A DNA stretch of 64,000 nucleotides, from positions 310,001 to 374,000 of the forward strand of contig NZ_JAKJSC010000002.1 of assembly GCF_029029525.1 (NCBI RefSeq), written 5' to 3'. The notes beneath the pieces are model-generated. The model worked only from the letters and a program-made list of their open reading frames with translations. It was not told where the DNA came from and did not search any database. Position numbers and translations under genes: made by a program. Position 1 is the first letter of the stretch, and the number at the start of each line of letters is the position of its first letter. Shown here one piece after another: positions 52,442 to 61,716 of the stretch. The DNA is from Labilibaculum sp. DW002. GTDB lineage: Bacteria > Bacteroidota > Bacteroidia > Bacteroidales > Marinifilaceae.

Positions 52442-55400
52442 ATGAAAAAAATGATTTTAGTAGTTTGTGTTTTCATCTTAACTTTTCAAATAGTTAATGC
52501 ACAAACAAAGCAAATAACCGGTACAGTTACTAGTGCCGATGATGGCCTAGGAATGCCAGGCGTTTCTGTCTCAATAAAAAATACGACGCAAGGTACGAGT
52601 ACGGATATTGATGGAAAATACTCGTTGGATGCTCAATCAACAGATATCCTTCTTTTTAGTTTTGTTGGGATGGTTCCTCAGGAAATACCGGTTGGAAATC
52701 AAGCGGTTATAGATGTTGTGATGGAAACGCAATCTATCGGTATGGAGGAGGTTGTTGTAACAGCATTTGGTATTGAGCGAGTAGCAGAATCAGTTGGATA
52801 CTCGGTGGCACTGGTAGACGAAGAAGAGCTGCTTGACAATGCAGAACCAGATATACTTCGTTCTATGACTGGGAAAATCCCTGGGGTGACCATTGGATCA
52901 GCTACAGGAGCACCAGGAGCAGCAAGTAAAATTAACATTAGAGGTGCTACCTCATTCACAGGAGATAATCAGCCTTTGTTTGTGATTGATGGGGTTCCTT
53001 ACTCTAATGACAATATTGCAACTACTGATAGTGATGCAAGTATCGTTGGAGGTCAATTTGCTTCGGGTATTTCATCTGTAGATCCTAACGATATCAAAAA
53101 TATTCAGGTACTTAAAGGTGGTGCAGCATCGGCTCTTTATGGATCACGTGCTGCAAATGGAGTAGTATTAATCACTACAAAATCTGGTGCCTCAAAAATT
53201 GGAGGTGTAAAGAAAGGATTTGGTATTAATATTACTTCTTCTTATGGATTTGAAGAGATTAAAAGTAATCTTCCTGATTATCAGAACAAGTATGGAGCTG
53301 GAACTAATTTCGAATACGCTAATTTCAATGGTTCGTGGGGAGCTGCCTTTAATACGAGAGATTCTATCCCAACGCCTGGGAATTTAACAACAAATTTTCC
53401 TGATCAGTTTGGAGATAATATTGCCTATGTTCCTCGTCCAAATAATGTTAAAGATTTATTTGATACTGGTATTATTCGTGAAAACTCTATTAATATTACT
53501 CACGGAGGAGAAACCTCAACATTTAATCTTACAATGTCCGAAGTAGACCAAAAAGGTTATATTCCACACAGTGGGTTTGATAGAAAATCATTTGCTCTGG
53601 GAGGAACAGCTAAGTTATCAGAAAAATTGACTGTTGGAGGAAATATGAGTTTCTCTCATGTTGATCAAGATGGTCCATTGTTTGGTAATAACCAAATAAG
53701 CGGAGGAGCCTCTTCGTTTGCACGTGCACTTTGGCCAGCGCGTCACTGGAACTGGACAGAATGGCCTTACGAAAATGCTAATGGTGAACCTGTTATTCCT
53801 AATGGTGGTTATGACCACCCACTATGGTCATGGAAGCACAATACGAATAATCAGACTATTGATCGTACAGTGCTAGGTATGAATACCTCATATGAGATTT
53901 TTCCTTGGTTAACTGCAGGTATAAATGCTGGTTATAACAAGAGTCTTCAGGAGCAACAAACAGTTACGGATATTGGATCACGCGGTGCAGAAGGTCTGGG
54001 AGAAATTAGAGAAAATACTTATGTTACGGAAAGAATGGAGTCTACATTTACTTTATCTCTGAATAAAGACTTAAACGAAGACTTTAATATTCAGGCAACA
54101 GCAGGATTCAACCTAAGTCAGAATGATGTCAGTGTGTATAGAATAACAGGAACAGAAATTATCAATCCTGGAATTTATAATTTGAGAAACACCAAAAGTC
54201 AGTCCGTAATTGATGACTATACAACACGAGATAGGATCATGGGTGTATTTGCACAAGCTACTCTTGGATATAGGGATTACCTATACTTAACTTTAAATGG
54301 TAGAAATGACTGGAATTCTGCGCTTTATCTTCCTAAAGGAGGCGTGGGAAAAGAAACAACTAATTTCTTCTATCCGGGAGCTACACTTGCATATGTATTT
54401 ACAAACCAATTTGATTTGAGTGATACACCTATCGATTTTGGTAAATTGCGTTTGGGTTGGTCAAAAGTAGGTGGAGTTGGTGCATTAGGTGCATATGACA
54501 ACAATGCTGTATTTATAACTGATCCTTCTGCATTTGGAGTTAATCTTATAAGAAACTCTATTAGTTTAAGTAACCCAGTCTTGTCTCCTGAATTTACAAC
54601 AGAATTTGAAATAGGTGGTGAATTTAGGTTTCTGGAAGGTCGCATTACTTTAGATGCTACCTATTATGACCGAACGACAACAGATATATTGGTGCCTTTA
54701 ACTGTTCCAAGATCTACAGGATTTCAGACATATTTTACCAATATCGGAGAAATGACAAATAACGGTGTTGAAATAGGTCTTGGATTAACTCCTATAAGAA
54801 TGAATAATGGTTTTTCTTGGGAAATCTTTTCTTCATTTACTACAAACAAAAATGAAGTAACAAAGATTATCGAAGGTATTGACCAATATGCCATTAATGT
54901 TAATGAGGTTGCTTTTGTGAAAAAAGGAGAACCGCTAGGTGTTTTTGTAGGAAGTTCAAATTACAGAGACGATAATGGCAACTTACTAATCGACAGGACC
55001 ACGGGACAATTAATTAGAGATAATGAGGAAAAAGTGATAGGAGATCCTAATATTGACTTCAGACTTGGTATAACAAACACATTTAAATACAAAGGATTGT
55101 CCTTACGTGTATTCTTTGATTGGAGAGAGGGAGGAGACGTATTCTCTAACACCATAGCTTCTTTATTAGGCCGTGGGGTAACAAGAGATACTGAAGATAG
55201 AGAAAATGGAAATTATATTATTCCTGGAGTATATGGAGATCCTAATACAGGCCAACCAATCGTGGATGGAAGTGGAAATGCGATCCCAAACACTACAGGT
55301 GTAAATATGAACAATTTGTTCTTTGGTGAGTCTTTTGCTATTAATTCTTCTGATGAAATGAAAATTTATGATGGAACAACTTACAGGTTACGTGAACTAA

Positions 55401-55627
55401 GTTTAAACTACACTCTTCCTAGTAAGTGGTTGGAAAAGACATTTATAACTAGAGCATCTGTAGGATTTACGGGTAATAATCTGTGGTTTCATGCTCCTAA
55501 TATTCCTAAATACACCAATTTTGATCCGGAAGTATCAAGTTTTGGAGCTTCTAATGTACAGGGAATTGAGCAAACTGCTGCGCCAAATCCAAGAAGATAT
55601 ATGTTTAACGTGAAGTTCTCTTTCTAA
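52442..55627 (+). CDS. SusC/RagA-type TonB-dependent outer-membrane transporter
   Basis: A 1061-residue energy-dependent importer. Signal peptide (VNAQ, ~21), carboxypeptidase-regulatory-like beta domain (ITGTVTSADDGLGMPGVSV..., ~25-100), plug domain with TonB-box region and LKGGAASALYGSRAANGVVLI (~215-235), then a 22-stranded barrel ending VKFSF. It forms a pair with the SusD-like protein 12 bases downstream. Substrate not evident; no glycoside hydrolase is encoded nearby. Confidence 0.93.
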   Translation: MKKMILVVCVFILTFQIVNAQTKQITGTVTSADDGLGMPGVSVSIKNTTQGTSTDIDGKYSLDAQSTDILLFSFVGMVPQEIPVGNQAVIDVVMETQSIGMEEVVVTAFGIERVAESVGYSVALVDEEELLDNAEPDILRSMTGKIPGVTIGSATGAPGAASKINIRGATSFTGDNQPLFVIDGVPYSNDNIATTDSDASIVGGQFASGISSVDPNDIKNIQVLKGGAASALYGSRAANGVVLITTKSGASKIGGVKKGFGINITSSYGFEEIKSNLPDYQNKYGAGTNFEYANFNGSWGAAFNTRDSIPTPGNLTTNFPDQFGDNIAYVPRPNNVKDLFDTGIIRENSINITHGGETSTFNLTMSEVDQKGYIPHSGFDRKSFALGGTAKLSEKLTVGGNMSFSHVDQDGPLFGNNQISGGASSFARALWPARHWNWTEWPYENANGEPVIPNGGYDHPLWSWKHNTNNQTIDRTVLGMNTSYEIFPWLTAGINAGYNKSLQEQQTVTDIGSRGAEGLGEIRENTYVTERMESTFTLSLNKDLNEDFNIQATAGFNLSQNDVSVYRITGTEIINPGIYNLRNTKSQSVIDDYTTRDRIMGVFAQATLGYRDYLYLTLNGRNDWNSALYLPKGGVGKETTNFFYPGATLAYVFTNQFDLSDTPIDFGKLRLGWSKVGGVGALGAYDNNAVFITDPSAFGVNLIRNSISLSNPVLSPEFTTEFEIGGEFRFLEGRITLDATYYDRTTTDILVPLTVPRSTGFQTYFTNIGEMTNNGVEIGLGLTPIRMNNGFSWEIFSSFTTNKNEVTKIIEGIDQYAINVNEVAFVKKGEPLGVFVGSSNYRDDNGNLLIDRTTGQLIRDNEEKVIGDPNIDFRLGITNTFKYKGLSLRVFFDWREGGDVFSNTIASLLGRGVTRDTEDRENGNYIIPGVYGDPNTGQPIVDGSGNAIPNTTGVNMNNLFFGESFAINSSDEMKIYDGTTYRLRELSLNYTLPSKWLEKTFITRASVGFTGNNLWFHAPNIPKYTNFDPEVSSFGASNVQGIEQTAAPNPRRYMFNVKFSF

Positions 55628-55639
55628 AATCAGGAAAAT

Positions 55640-57340
55640 ATGAAAATAAATAAAAATATAATTATACTATGTATTTGTGGGGCGTTATTAGGAGTGACTG
55701 GTTGTAATGAATACCTTGATGTTAATACAGATCCTAATAATCCTACAGTTGCACCTTTGAATCAGCTGACTTCTAAAATTCAGAAAGATGCTGCGGATAC
55801 CTATAACTCAGGAGATTTTTGGATGGCTAATTTCCTTGGAGTTTTTACGCACCAAATAGTGGTTAGGGAAGAATCAGATCAATATGGTTTATCGACTGGA
55901 AGTAATTTTATTTCAAATTCTTGGTCGAATTTATACCTAACCAATACCAATTTGAACAGCTTAATAAGTACTGCTACAGATCAAGGAAACATGATCTATG
56001 CTGGGATAGGAAAAATTATTCAAGTAGATGCTTTCACCAAGGCTGTTGACATATGGGGAGATATGCCTTATTTAGAAGCTAATAAATTAGGTGAATCTAT
56101 AATAGCTCCCACTTTTGATGATCAGATTGAAATTTACACATCCTTATTTGCGCTGTTGGATGAAGCTATTGCAAATTTGAACGATGAAACAGCCGAGAAT
56201 TTGCAAACTCCTGGAGATGATGATTTGATCTATGGAGGAGATGTTGATTTGTGGATAAAAGCAGCTAATACACTAAAATTAAAAATGTACAACAATGTTC
56301 GCCTTTATCCTGCATTGTTTGATGCGACTGCTGTGAATTCGCTTATCTCAGAAGGAAATCTAATAAGTAGCTTAGGCGAAGATTTTGAGTTTAAATACTC
56401 ATCTGCACTAGCTCCAGTAGACGAAAGACATCCTTTGTTTGCTGCAGAATATGGAGGTGGCCAGATAACTCAGTATATAAGTCCTTGGCTCTACGAGATT
56501 ATGATGGGTGTGAATCCAACTCCTTATTTTACCAGTGTTGAAGATCCTCGGATACCTTATTATTGGTTTAATCAATTGACTGGAGGAGAATTAGCTCAGA
56601 ATCCGATTGATTATCACGATCCTAATACCGATTTTGTTTCAATACGATTTGGTTCTATTGGAGATGGTCGTGATAGCGGACAAAGAGGATCAGGAACAAT
56701 GGTAGGTATGTATATTTGCGGTGGACGATATGATGACGGAGAGGGAAGCCCAGACGGAGACTTAGGTTCTAGTGATGGTACAGGAGTTGCTCCTTTCCAA
56801 TATATAAATTATTACGAACGCTTATTTATTGAAGCCGAATTGATACAAGCAGGCGTTGTTACAGGTGATGCTAGTGCTAAACTACGAGAAGCTATAACAG
56901 CAGCTTTTGCCAAAGTAGATGATATAGCTGAAAACAATCAATCAACTCAGACTATTCCTGTATTATCTGGTACTACAGAGGTAACAGCTTACATTGATAA
57001 TGTTATTACTTTATTTGATGCTGCAACAGCGGATCAAAGAATGGAAATCATAATGACTCAGAAGTGGATTGCCAGTTTTGGGAAATTTGCAGATCAGTAC
57101 AATGATATCAGAAGAACAGGATACCCTGTTTTGGCTAATCCTAATGGTACAAATGAATACCAAATTAATGCAGGACAAAACTCTGATGGTGCACTAGGTG
57201 ATCCATTACTTGATTCCGAAACAACTTTGGGGCGAGATTATCCTCTTTCTATTTATTGGCCTGCAAGTGAGATCAATACAAACTCAAATGCGCCTGATCA
57301 GAAACAACAAGCGACTTATTCAATTTTTTGGGATAATTAA
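55640..57340 (+). CDS. SusD/RagB-type outer-membrane nutrient-binding lipoprotein
   Basis: A 566-residue surface lipoprotein of the SusD-like_2 group. Lipobox VTGC (Cys ~22), the NEYLDVNTDPNNPT start, tetratricopeptide-like helices with the conserved DIWGDMPY and RLFIEAEL segments, and the late IIMTQKWIASFGKF region. It caps the preceding SusC-type transporter and holds the ligand. Confidence 0.92.
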   Translation: MKINKNIIILCICGALLGVTGCNEYLDVNTDPNNPTVAPLNQLTSKIQKDAADTYNSGDFWMANFLGVFTHQIVVREESDQYGLSTGSNFISNSWSNLYLTNTNLNSLISTATDQGNMIYAGIGKIIQVDAFTKAVDIWGDMPYLEANKLGESIIAPTFDDQIEIYTSLFALLDEAIANLNDETAENLQTPGDDDLIYGGDVDLWIKAANTLKLKMYNNVRLYPALFDATAVNSLISEGNLISSLGEDFEFKYSSALAPVDERHPLFAAEYGGGQITQYISPWLYEIMMGVNPTPYFTSVEDPRIPYYWFNQLTGGELAQNPIDYHDPNTDFVSIRFGSIGDGRDSGQRGSGTMVGMYICGGRYDDGEGSPDGDLGSSDGTGVAPFQYINYYERLFIEAELIQAGVVTGDASAKLREAITAAFAKVDDIAENNQSTQTIPVLSGTTEVTAYIDNVITLFDAATADQRMEIIMTQKWIASFGKFADQYNDIRRTGYPVLANPNGTNEYQINAGQNSDGALGDPLLDSETTLGRDYPLSIYWPASEINTNSNAPDQKQQATYSIFWDN

Positions 57341-57354
57341 TAAACATTAAAATT

Positions 57355-58227
57355 ATGAATAAAATATATATAATATCAATTTTTTTGATTGGACTGTTTC
57401 TTTCTTGTTCTACTTCAGATTTAGATCAGATTGATTTAGCAAAAAGTTCTGCAGTTCCAAACTTCACCATTGATGATACAAAAGATGGTTTTATCGATAA
57501 GGCCGATCCTGCTTCAGGAGAGGTAGGTTTTGCATTAACCATAGAACAAGGTTCAGTTGCATCTGCAACTGTAAAGGTTGTATACAATTCTGTTGCTGGA
57601 GATAGATTCTTTGCAACACTTATTGCGGATGCAAGTACATATCCTCAGAATGTTTCATTAACGGTTAATGAGATTGTAGACTTATTTCCACAGTTGACAG
57701 ATGCAACTGATTTAACTGCTGGAGATATTTTTAGCTTTTTTGCAGAACTTACATTAACTGATGGTACTGTTATTCCAGGTTATAAGGAAGATGGACCTAA
57801 TTACAGTGATGACGTAATTACTTCTCCATTGTTCACGGCAATATTGAATTACACAGTTGCTTGTGGATTACAGGCACCATTTACAGGACAGTATACACTA
57901 ACTGACCCTGCAGGAAGCTGGGGTGATCAAACTGTAACGGTTGTTGAGGATGGACCAACTGAAAGATCATTTGAAGGATCATTCTTCGGTTTTGATGGAA
58001 TTCCATTTAAATTTAGTTTGATATGTGATCAAGTTATAATACTACAAACTTCATCAGGACTTGCATGTGCTGGTGGACCTGACTGGGAGTTTGGTCCTGA
58101 CCCTGATAATGTTGCTAGTTTTGACCTAACAGATGATAGTGTTATAGTATTAGATTTTCTAGATAATAATAAAGGTGCTTGTGGTGGAGGCCCAGGTGCA
58201 TATCAAATGACTCTTACTAAACTTTAG
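57355..58227 (+). CDS. Hypothetical exported lipoprotein of the SusCD operon
   Basis: A 290-residue lipoprotein (lipobox LSCS, Cys about 18). The N-terminal half is acidic and immunoglobulin-like in pattern; the C-terminal ~130 residues begin ACGLQAPFTGQYTL and are Gly/Asp-rich with two further cysteines in FSLICDQ and GACGG. Third genes after SusCD commonly encode surface glycan- or peptide-binding proteins; that role is inferred. Ends before a shared terminator. Confidence 0.8.
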   Translation: MNKIYIISIFLIGLFLSCSTSDLDQIDLAKSSAVPNFTIDDTKDGFIDKADPASGEVGFALTIEQGSVASATVKVVYNSVAGDRFFATLIADASTYPQNVSLTVNEIVDLFPQLTDATDLTAGDIFSFFAELTLTDGTVIPGYKEDGPNYSDDVITSPLFTAILNYTVACGLQAPFTGQYTLTDPAGSWGDQTVTVVEDGPTERSFEGSFFGFDGIPFKFSLICDQVIILQTSSGLACAGGPDWEFGPDPDNVASFDLTDDSVIVLDFLDNNKGACGGGPGAYQMTLTKL

Positions 58228-58274
58228 TGGTAGTTATGAATTAAGTGAGATTTAATTCTAATGGTAATTTAGGT

Positions 58275-58309
58275 AAAGGGGAATATGTTTACTCATATTC
58301 CCCTTTTAT
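58275..58309. terminator. Shared terminator between the SusCD operon and yfcC
   Basis: The stem AAGGGGAATATG/CATATTCCCCTT with a 6-base loop has A-rich and T-rich flanks. Confidence 0.88.
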
Positions 58310-58325
58310 CTTTAATAGTTTTATA

Positions 58326-59921
58326 TTAAAACCCATTCAACTCCATAGTTACTGTTGGAATAAGAAGTAGGAAGCCTAATATAATAAGCACCACCATAAA
58401 CTTCCCAAGCCATTTAACCCATTTGTCGTAAGGGATTTTGGCAACACCAAGTACACCGATTAAAACACCAGAGGTTGGTGTTATCATATTTGTGAAACCA
58501 TCACCAAATTGGAAAGCCATTACAGTTGCCTGACGTGATACGCCAATCAAATCAGAGAACTGAGACATCATCGGCATGGTCAAAGCAGCTTTAGCAGATC
58601 CTGAAGGGATAATCACGTTGATAAAGTTTTGAATCACATACATCATACCAACCGAAGCAATCTTACCAAAATCGTTCATCGATTGTGAAATATAATATAG
58701 GATAGAGTCAATAATTTGTCCTTCTTCAAGTACAATTAGAATACCACCAGCTAAACCAACAATAAGAGCCGCAGACATGATATCGTTTACCCCTGCAAGG
58801 AACAATTTGGTGATTTCATTTGCGGTATTGCTGAATGCAATACCAGAGAAAATACCCATTGCAAAGAATAAAGTAGAAATCTCCATGATATACCAGCCAT
58901 AGCCCATTACACCAACAATTAGATAAATGATGGTGAACAAAAGAAGGTTGAGAATAAAGAAGTGAACTGATTTACGCAAAGACATAAATCCGAATAAGGC
59001 AAACAAGCCTGTAATTATTGGCAATACCATAAATGTGGTTTCGGAGTTTCCGATTTTAAGTGTACTCACAGGATAGTAGTATGAAAATCCAATCATGGAA
59101 ACTAAGATGATAATATAGGTTACCCAAGCAGAAGCAGGTGTATAATATTCGATGTTCTCAATATCCGAAGCATGGTGTTTTCTCCAGTAACTATCATCGG
59201 TGTAAACCAATGAGCTTTCAGGATTCTTACGAACCTTAGCTGCATACCTAAGGATAAAAGCGATTCCGATAATATTGATTACAAACCAGCAAAATAGGCG
59301 ATACTCAATTCCTGAGAATAAAGGCAAGTTCGATAAACCTTGTGCAATACCAATTGTAAATGGATTCAGCAATGCTCCAGCGAAACCAAGGCCTGCAGCT
59401 ACAAAACAGATTGCAACACCTACAATCGAATCGTATCCCATCTTAATAGCCATTGGCACAAAAATAATAACAAAGGCTATGGTCTCTTCACTCATTCCGA
59501 AGGTGGCCCCAAAGATCGAGAATATGAGCATGATGAGAGTTAGAATGATATTGTTGACACCAATTTTCCGTATGAGTTTGTTTTTCTCCAGTTTTTTTGT
59601 GAATTCGAGAAAGGAATATATCCCCACATCAATCGATTTACTGGCATTCATAATCCAAAAAGCACCACCAATAATGAGAATAAACATGATGATATCAGCT
59701 TTATCTACAAAGCCTTTGAAAAATGAAGCAAAAACTTCCCAGCTTTGCCCACTATTATCAACCTGGTGATAGGAATCTTGAACAATAACAGAACGGTCGG
59801 TGCCGTTAACATTTACAACAGTTCTGTCGTATTCTCCACCTGGGATAATCCAAGTTAAAATGGCTGATAAAACGACTATTGCAAATACAATAACGTAAGT
59901 GTGAGGTACTTTCTTAAACAT
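58326..59921 (-). CDS. YfcC family transporter
   Basis: A 531-residue inner-membrane protein with about 12 helices, of the YfcC/DcuC-like superfamily (putative amino-acid or C4-dicarboxylate transport). It has the N-terminal TWIIPGGEYDR segment, a hydrophilic loop ~45-65, FSIFGATFGMSEET, and the late IPSGSAKAALTMPMMSQ block. It diverges from hutI; with the histidine-degradation genes this suggests histidine or related amino-acid transport (inference). Confidence 0.82.
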   Translation of the reverse strand: MFKKVPHTYVIVFAIVVLSAILTWIIPGGEYDRTVVNVNGTDRSVIVQDSYHQVDNSGQSWEVFASFFKGFVDKADIIMFILIIGGAFWIMNASKSIDVGIYSFLEFTKKLEKNKLIRKIGVNNIILTLIMLIFSIFGATFGMSEETIAFVIIFVPMAIKMGYDSIVGVAICFVAAGLGFAGALLNPFTIGIAQGLSNLPLFSGIEYRLFCWFVINIIGIAFILRYAAKVRKNPESSLVYTDDSYWRKHHASDIENIEYYTPASAWVTYIIILVSMIGFSYYYPVSTLKIGNSETTFMVLPIITGLFALFGFMSLRKSVHFFILNLLLFTIIYLIVGVMGYGWYIMEISTLFFAMGIFSGIAFSNTANEITKLFLAGVNDIMSAALIVGLAGGILIVLEEGQIIDSILYYISQSMNDFGKIASVGMMYVIQNFINVIIPSGSAKAALTMPMMSQFSDLIGVSRQATVMAFQFGDGFTNMITPTSGVLIGVLGVAKIPYDKWVKWLGKFMVVLIILGFLLLIPTVTMELNGF

Positions 59922-60225
59922 ATTTTTTAATTTGAGGTATTAGTATCAATTGTGAATGAATCGAGTTATCTATTCGATTAGTCGACTCTTAAATTTTCGG
60001 GGGTAAAAATAATAACATTCCACAGAAAAAGGTCAATATTACTGATAGAATAAATTTAACTTTTGTATGTTATCGAAAAGGTTTGCGATTTGATGATTTT
60101 TCGTTGTCTTCGTCGTGTAATATTGTTTCATTTTTTCTACTTTCGCAAAGTAGTTAAATTTAAAATTATCAATTGATTACGTTGATGAATGAATTGATAA
60201 GTACTAGTTATTAAAAGAATGTAGT
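59922..60225. other. Divergent regulatory region between yfcC and hutI
   Basis: A 304-base AT-rich region. It holds the perfect inverted repeat CTACTTTCGCAAAGTAG (60137-60153, 7-bp arms, 3-base centre). Its TACTTTCG is one base from the TAnnTTTG consensus, so it may be part of the hutI promoter, an operator, or both. No other element was found. Confidence 0.45.
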
Positions 60226-61479
60226 ATGAAGTTGCTAATAAGTAATATAAAGACCTTGGTTCAGGTAGATGAAAATTCGCGTAAGTGGGTGGCAGGAACT
60301 GACATGGCAAATTTAAAATGTATCGACAATGCTTATTTGTTGATAGAGGATGAAAAAATATCGGATTTTGGTAAAATGGAAGATATTCCAAATTTCGATG
60401 AGATGGAAGGTGTTGATATGATGCAGGAGATTGATGCAACAGGCCGTATGGTTTTTCCATCATTCTGCGACTCGCATACTCATTTGGTTTACGCTGGTTC
60501 TCGCGAAATTGAGTATACTGATAAGATTAAAGGTTTATCATATGAGGAAATTGCTGAACGAGGAGGAGGAATTCTGAATTCTGCTAAGCGTATGCACGAT
60601 GCTACCGAAGATGAGCTTTATGAATCGGCAATGGAACGTATTCATGAGATTATCAGTTTAGGAACAGGAGCTGTAGAGATTAAGTCGGGATACGGTTTAA
60701 CTGTTGAAGATGAATTGAAAATGCTTCGTGTGATCAAACGATTGAAAGAAACAACGCCACTTAAAATCAAGTCTAGCTTCCTGGGAGCTCATGCTGTGCC
60801 TGCTGATTATAGAGGTCGTCAAGGCGAATATGTTGACATGGTAATCAATGAAATGATTCCTTTAGTAGCTGCAGAAGATTTAGCTGACTATATTGATGTA
60901 TTCTGCGATAAAGGATTCTTCACAGTTGAAGAGACTGATCGTATTTTGAATGCAGGGATGAAACATGGTATGCGTCCAAAGATTCATGCCAATGAATTGG
61001 ATTACTCAGGAGGTATTCAAGTAGGTGTAAAATACAATGCATTATCAGTTGATCACCTTGAGTTTGTTGGTGATGCTGAAATTGAATCATTGAAAGGGTC
61101 GGAAACGATGCCAACGGTATTGCCAGGAGCAGCTTTCTTCCTTAACATGGTTTGTTCTCCTGTACGTAAAATGATGGATGCAGGTTTACCAGTTGCTTTA
61201 GCTTCTGATTTTAACCCGGGATCATCACCATCAGGTAACATGAAGTTTATTTTGTCTTTGGCTTGTATCAATTACAAAATGCTACCACAAGAAGCGATTA
61301 ACGCTACAACAATTAATTCGGCTTATGCTATGGGTGTTGAAGATGAAGTAGGAAGTATCGCTCGTGGTAAAATTGCTAACGTGTTTATCACAAAAGAAAT
61401 TCCATCAATCGAGTTTATGCCGTATGCATATGGTAGTAACTTGGTCGATACAGTTATCCTTAATGGACAAGTCCTTTAA
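60226..61479 (+). CDS. hutI: Imidazolonepropionase
   Basis: A 417-residue amidohydrolase of histidine breakdown (4-imidazolone-5-propanoate to N-formimino-L-glutamate). HTHLVYAGSRE (~residues 86-96) carries the metal-binding HxH, HANELDYSGG the substrate His/Glu region, and SDFNPGSSPSGNM the terminal metal-ligand block. Next gene is ftcD after 237 bases containing a repeat element. hutH and hutU are not in the window. Confidence 0.94.
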   Translation: MKLLISNIKTLVQVDENSRKWVAGTDMANLKCIDNAYLLIEDEKISDFGKMEDIPNFDEMEGVDMMQEIDATGRMVFPSFCDSHTHLVYAGSREIEYTDKIKGLSYEEIAERGGGILNSAKRMHDATEDELYESAMERIHEIISLGTGAVEIKSGYGLTVEDELKMLRVIKRLKETTPLKIKSSFLGAHAVPADYRGRQGEYVDMVINEMIPLVAAEDLADYIDVFCDKGFFTVEETDRILNAGMKHGMRPKIHANELDYSGGIQVGVKYNALSVDHLEFVGDAEIESLKGSETMPTVLPGAAFFLNMVCSPVRKMMDAGLPVALASDFNPGSSPSGNMKFILSLACINYKMLPQEAINATTINSAYAMGVEDEVGSIARGKIANVFITKEIPSIEFMPYAYGSNLVDTVILNGQVL

Positions 61480-61510
61480 TGTAATTGATAATTATAAATT
61501 ATTAATTATT

Positions 61511-61607
61511 CTCCCCTTTTCAGGGGAGATGTCCGAAGGACAGAGGGGTGTTCGTACAAAACTAAAAGCACCCTTTCGCCTGTCGGCACTTTCCCTTAAA
61601 AGGGAAA
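61511..61607. repeat. Intergenic palindromic repeat element
   Basis: The 97-base stretch contains a left hairpin CTCCCCTTTTCAGGGGAG followed by GTCCGAAGGAC-type sequence. A right half (GCACCCTTTCGCC, then GTCGGCACTTTCCCTTAAAAGGGAAA split as TTTCCCTT/AAGGGAAA) is a degenerate inverted copy of it. Similar CCCCTTTTCAGGGG-GTCCGAAGGAC elements are common between Bacteroidetes genes by my recollection. No coding frame of note is disrupted. Confidence 0.7.
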
Positions 61608-61716
61608 AATCGTTGATTTTGAAAGAAGTACAATTGAGAGAAATCATATTATAATCATTTACAATCAGCGTCAAGCTTTATAAAACAAATTATAGAATAT
61701 TTAAATACAATATAAG

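Noticed and set aside
61364-61654. 96-codon frame overlapping the end of hutI and the palindromic repeat
   Set aside because: It is a shadow of hutI in another frame that continues through repeat sequence.
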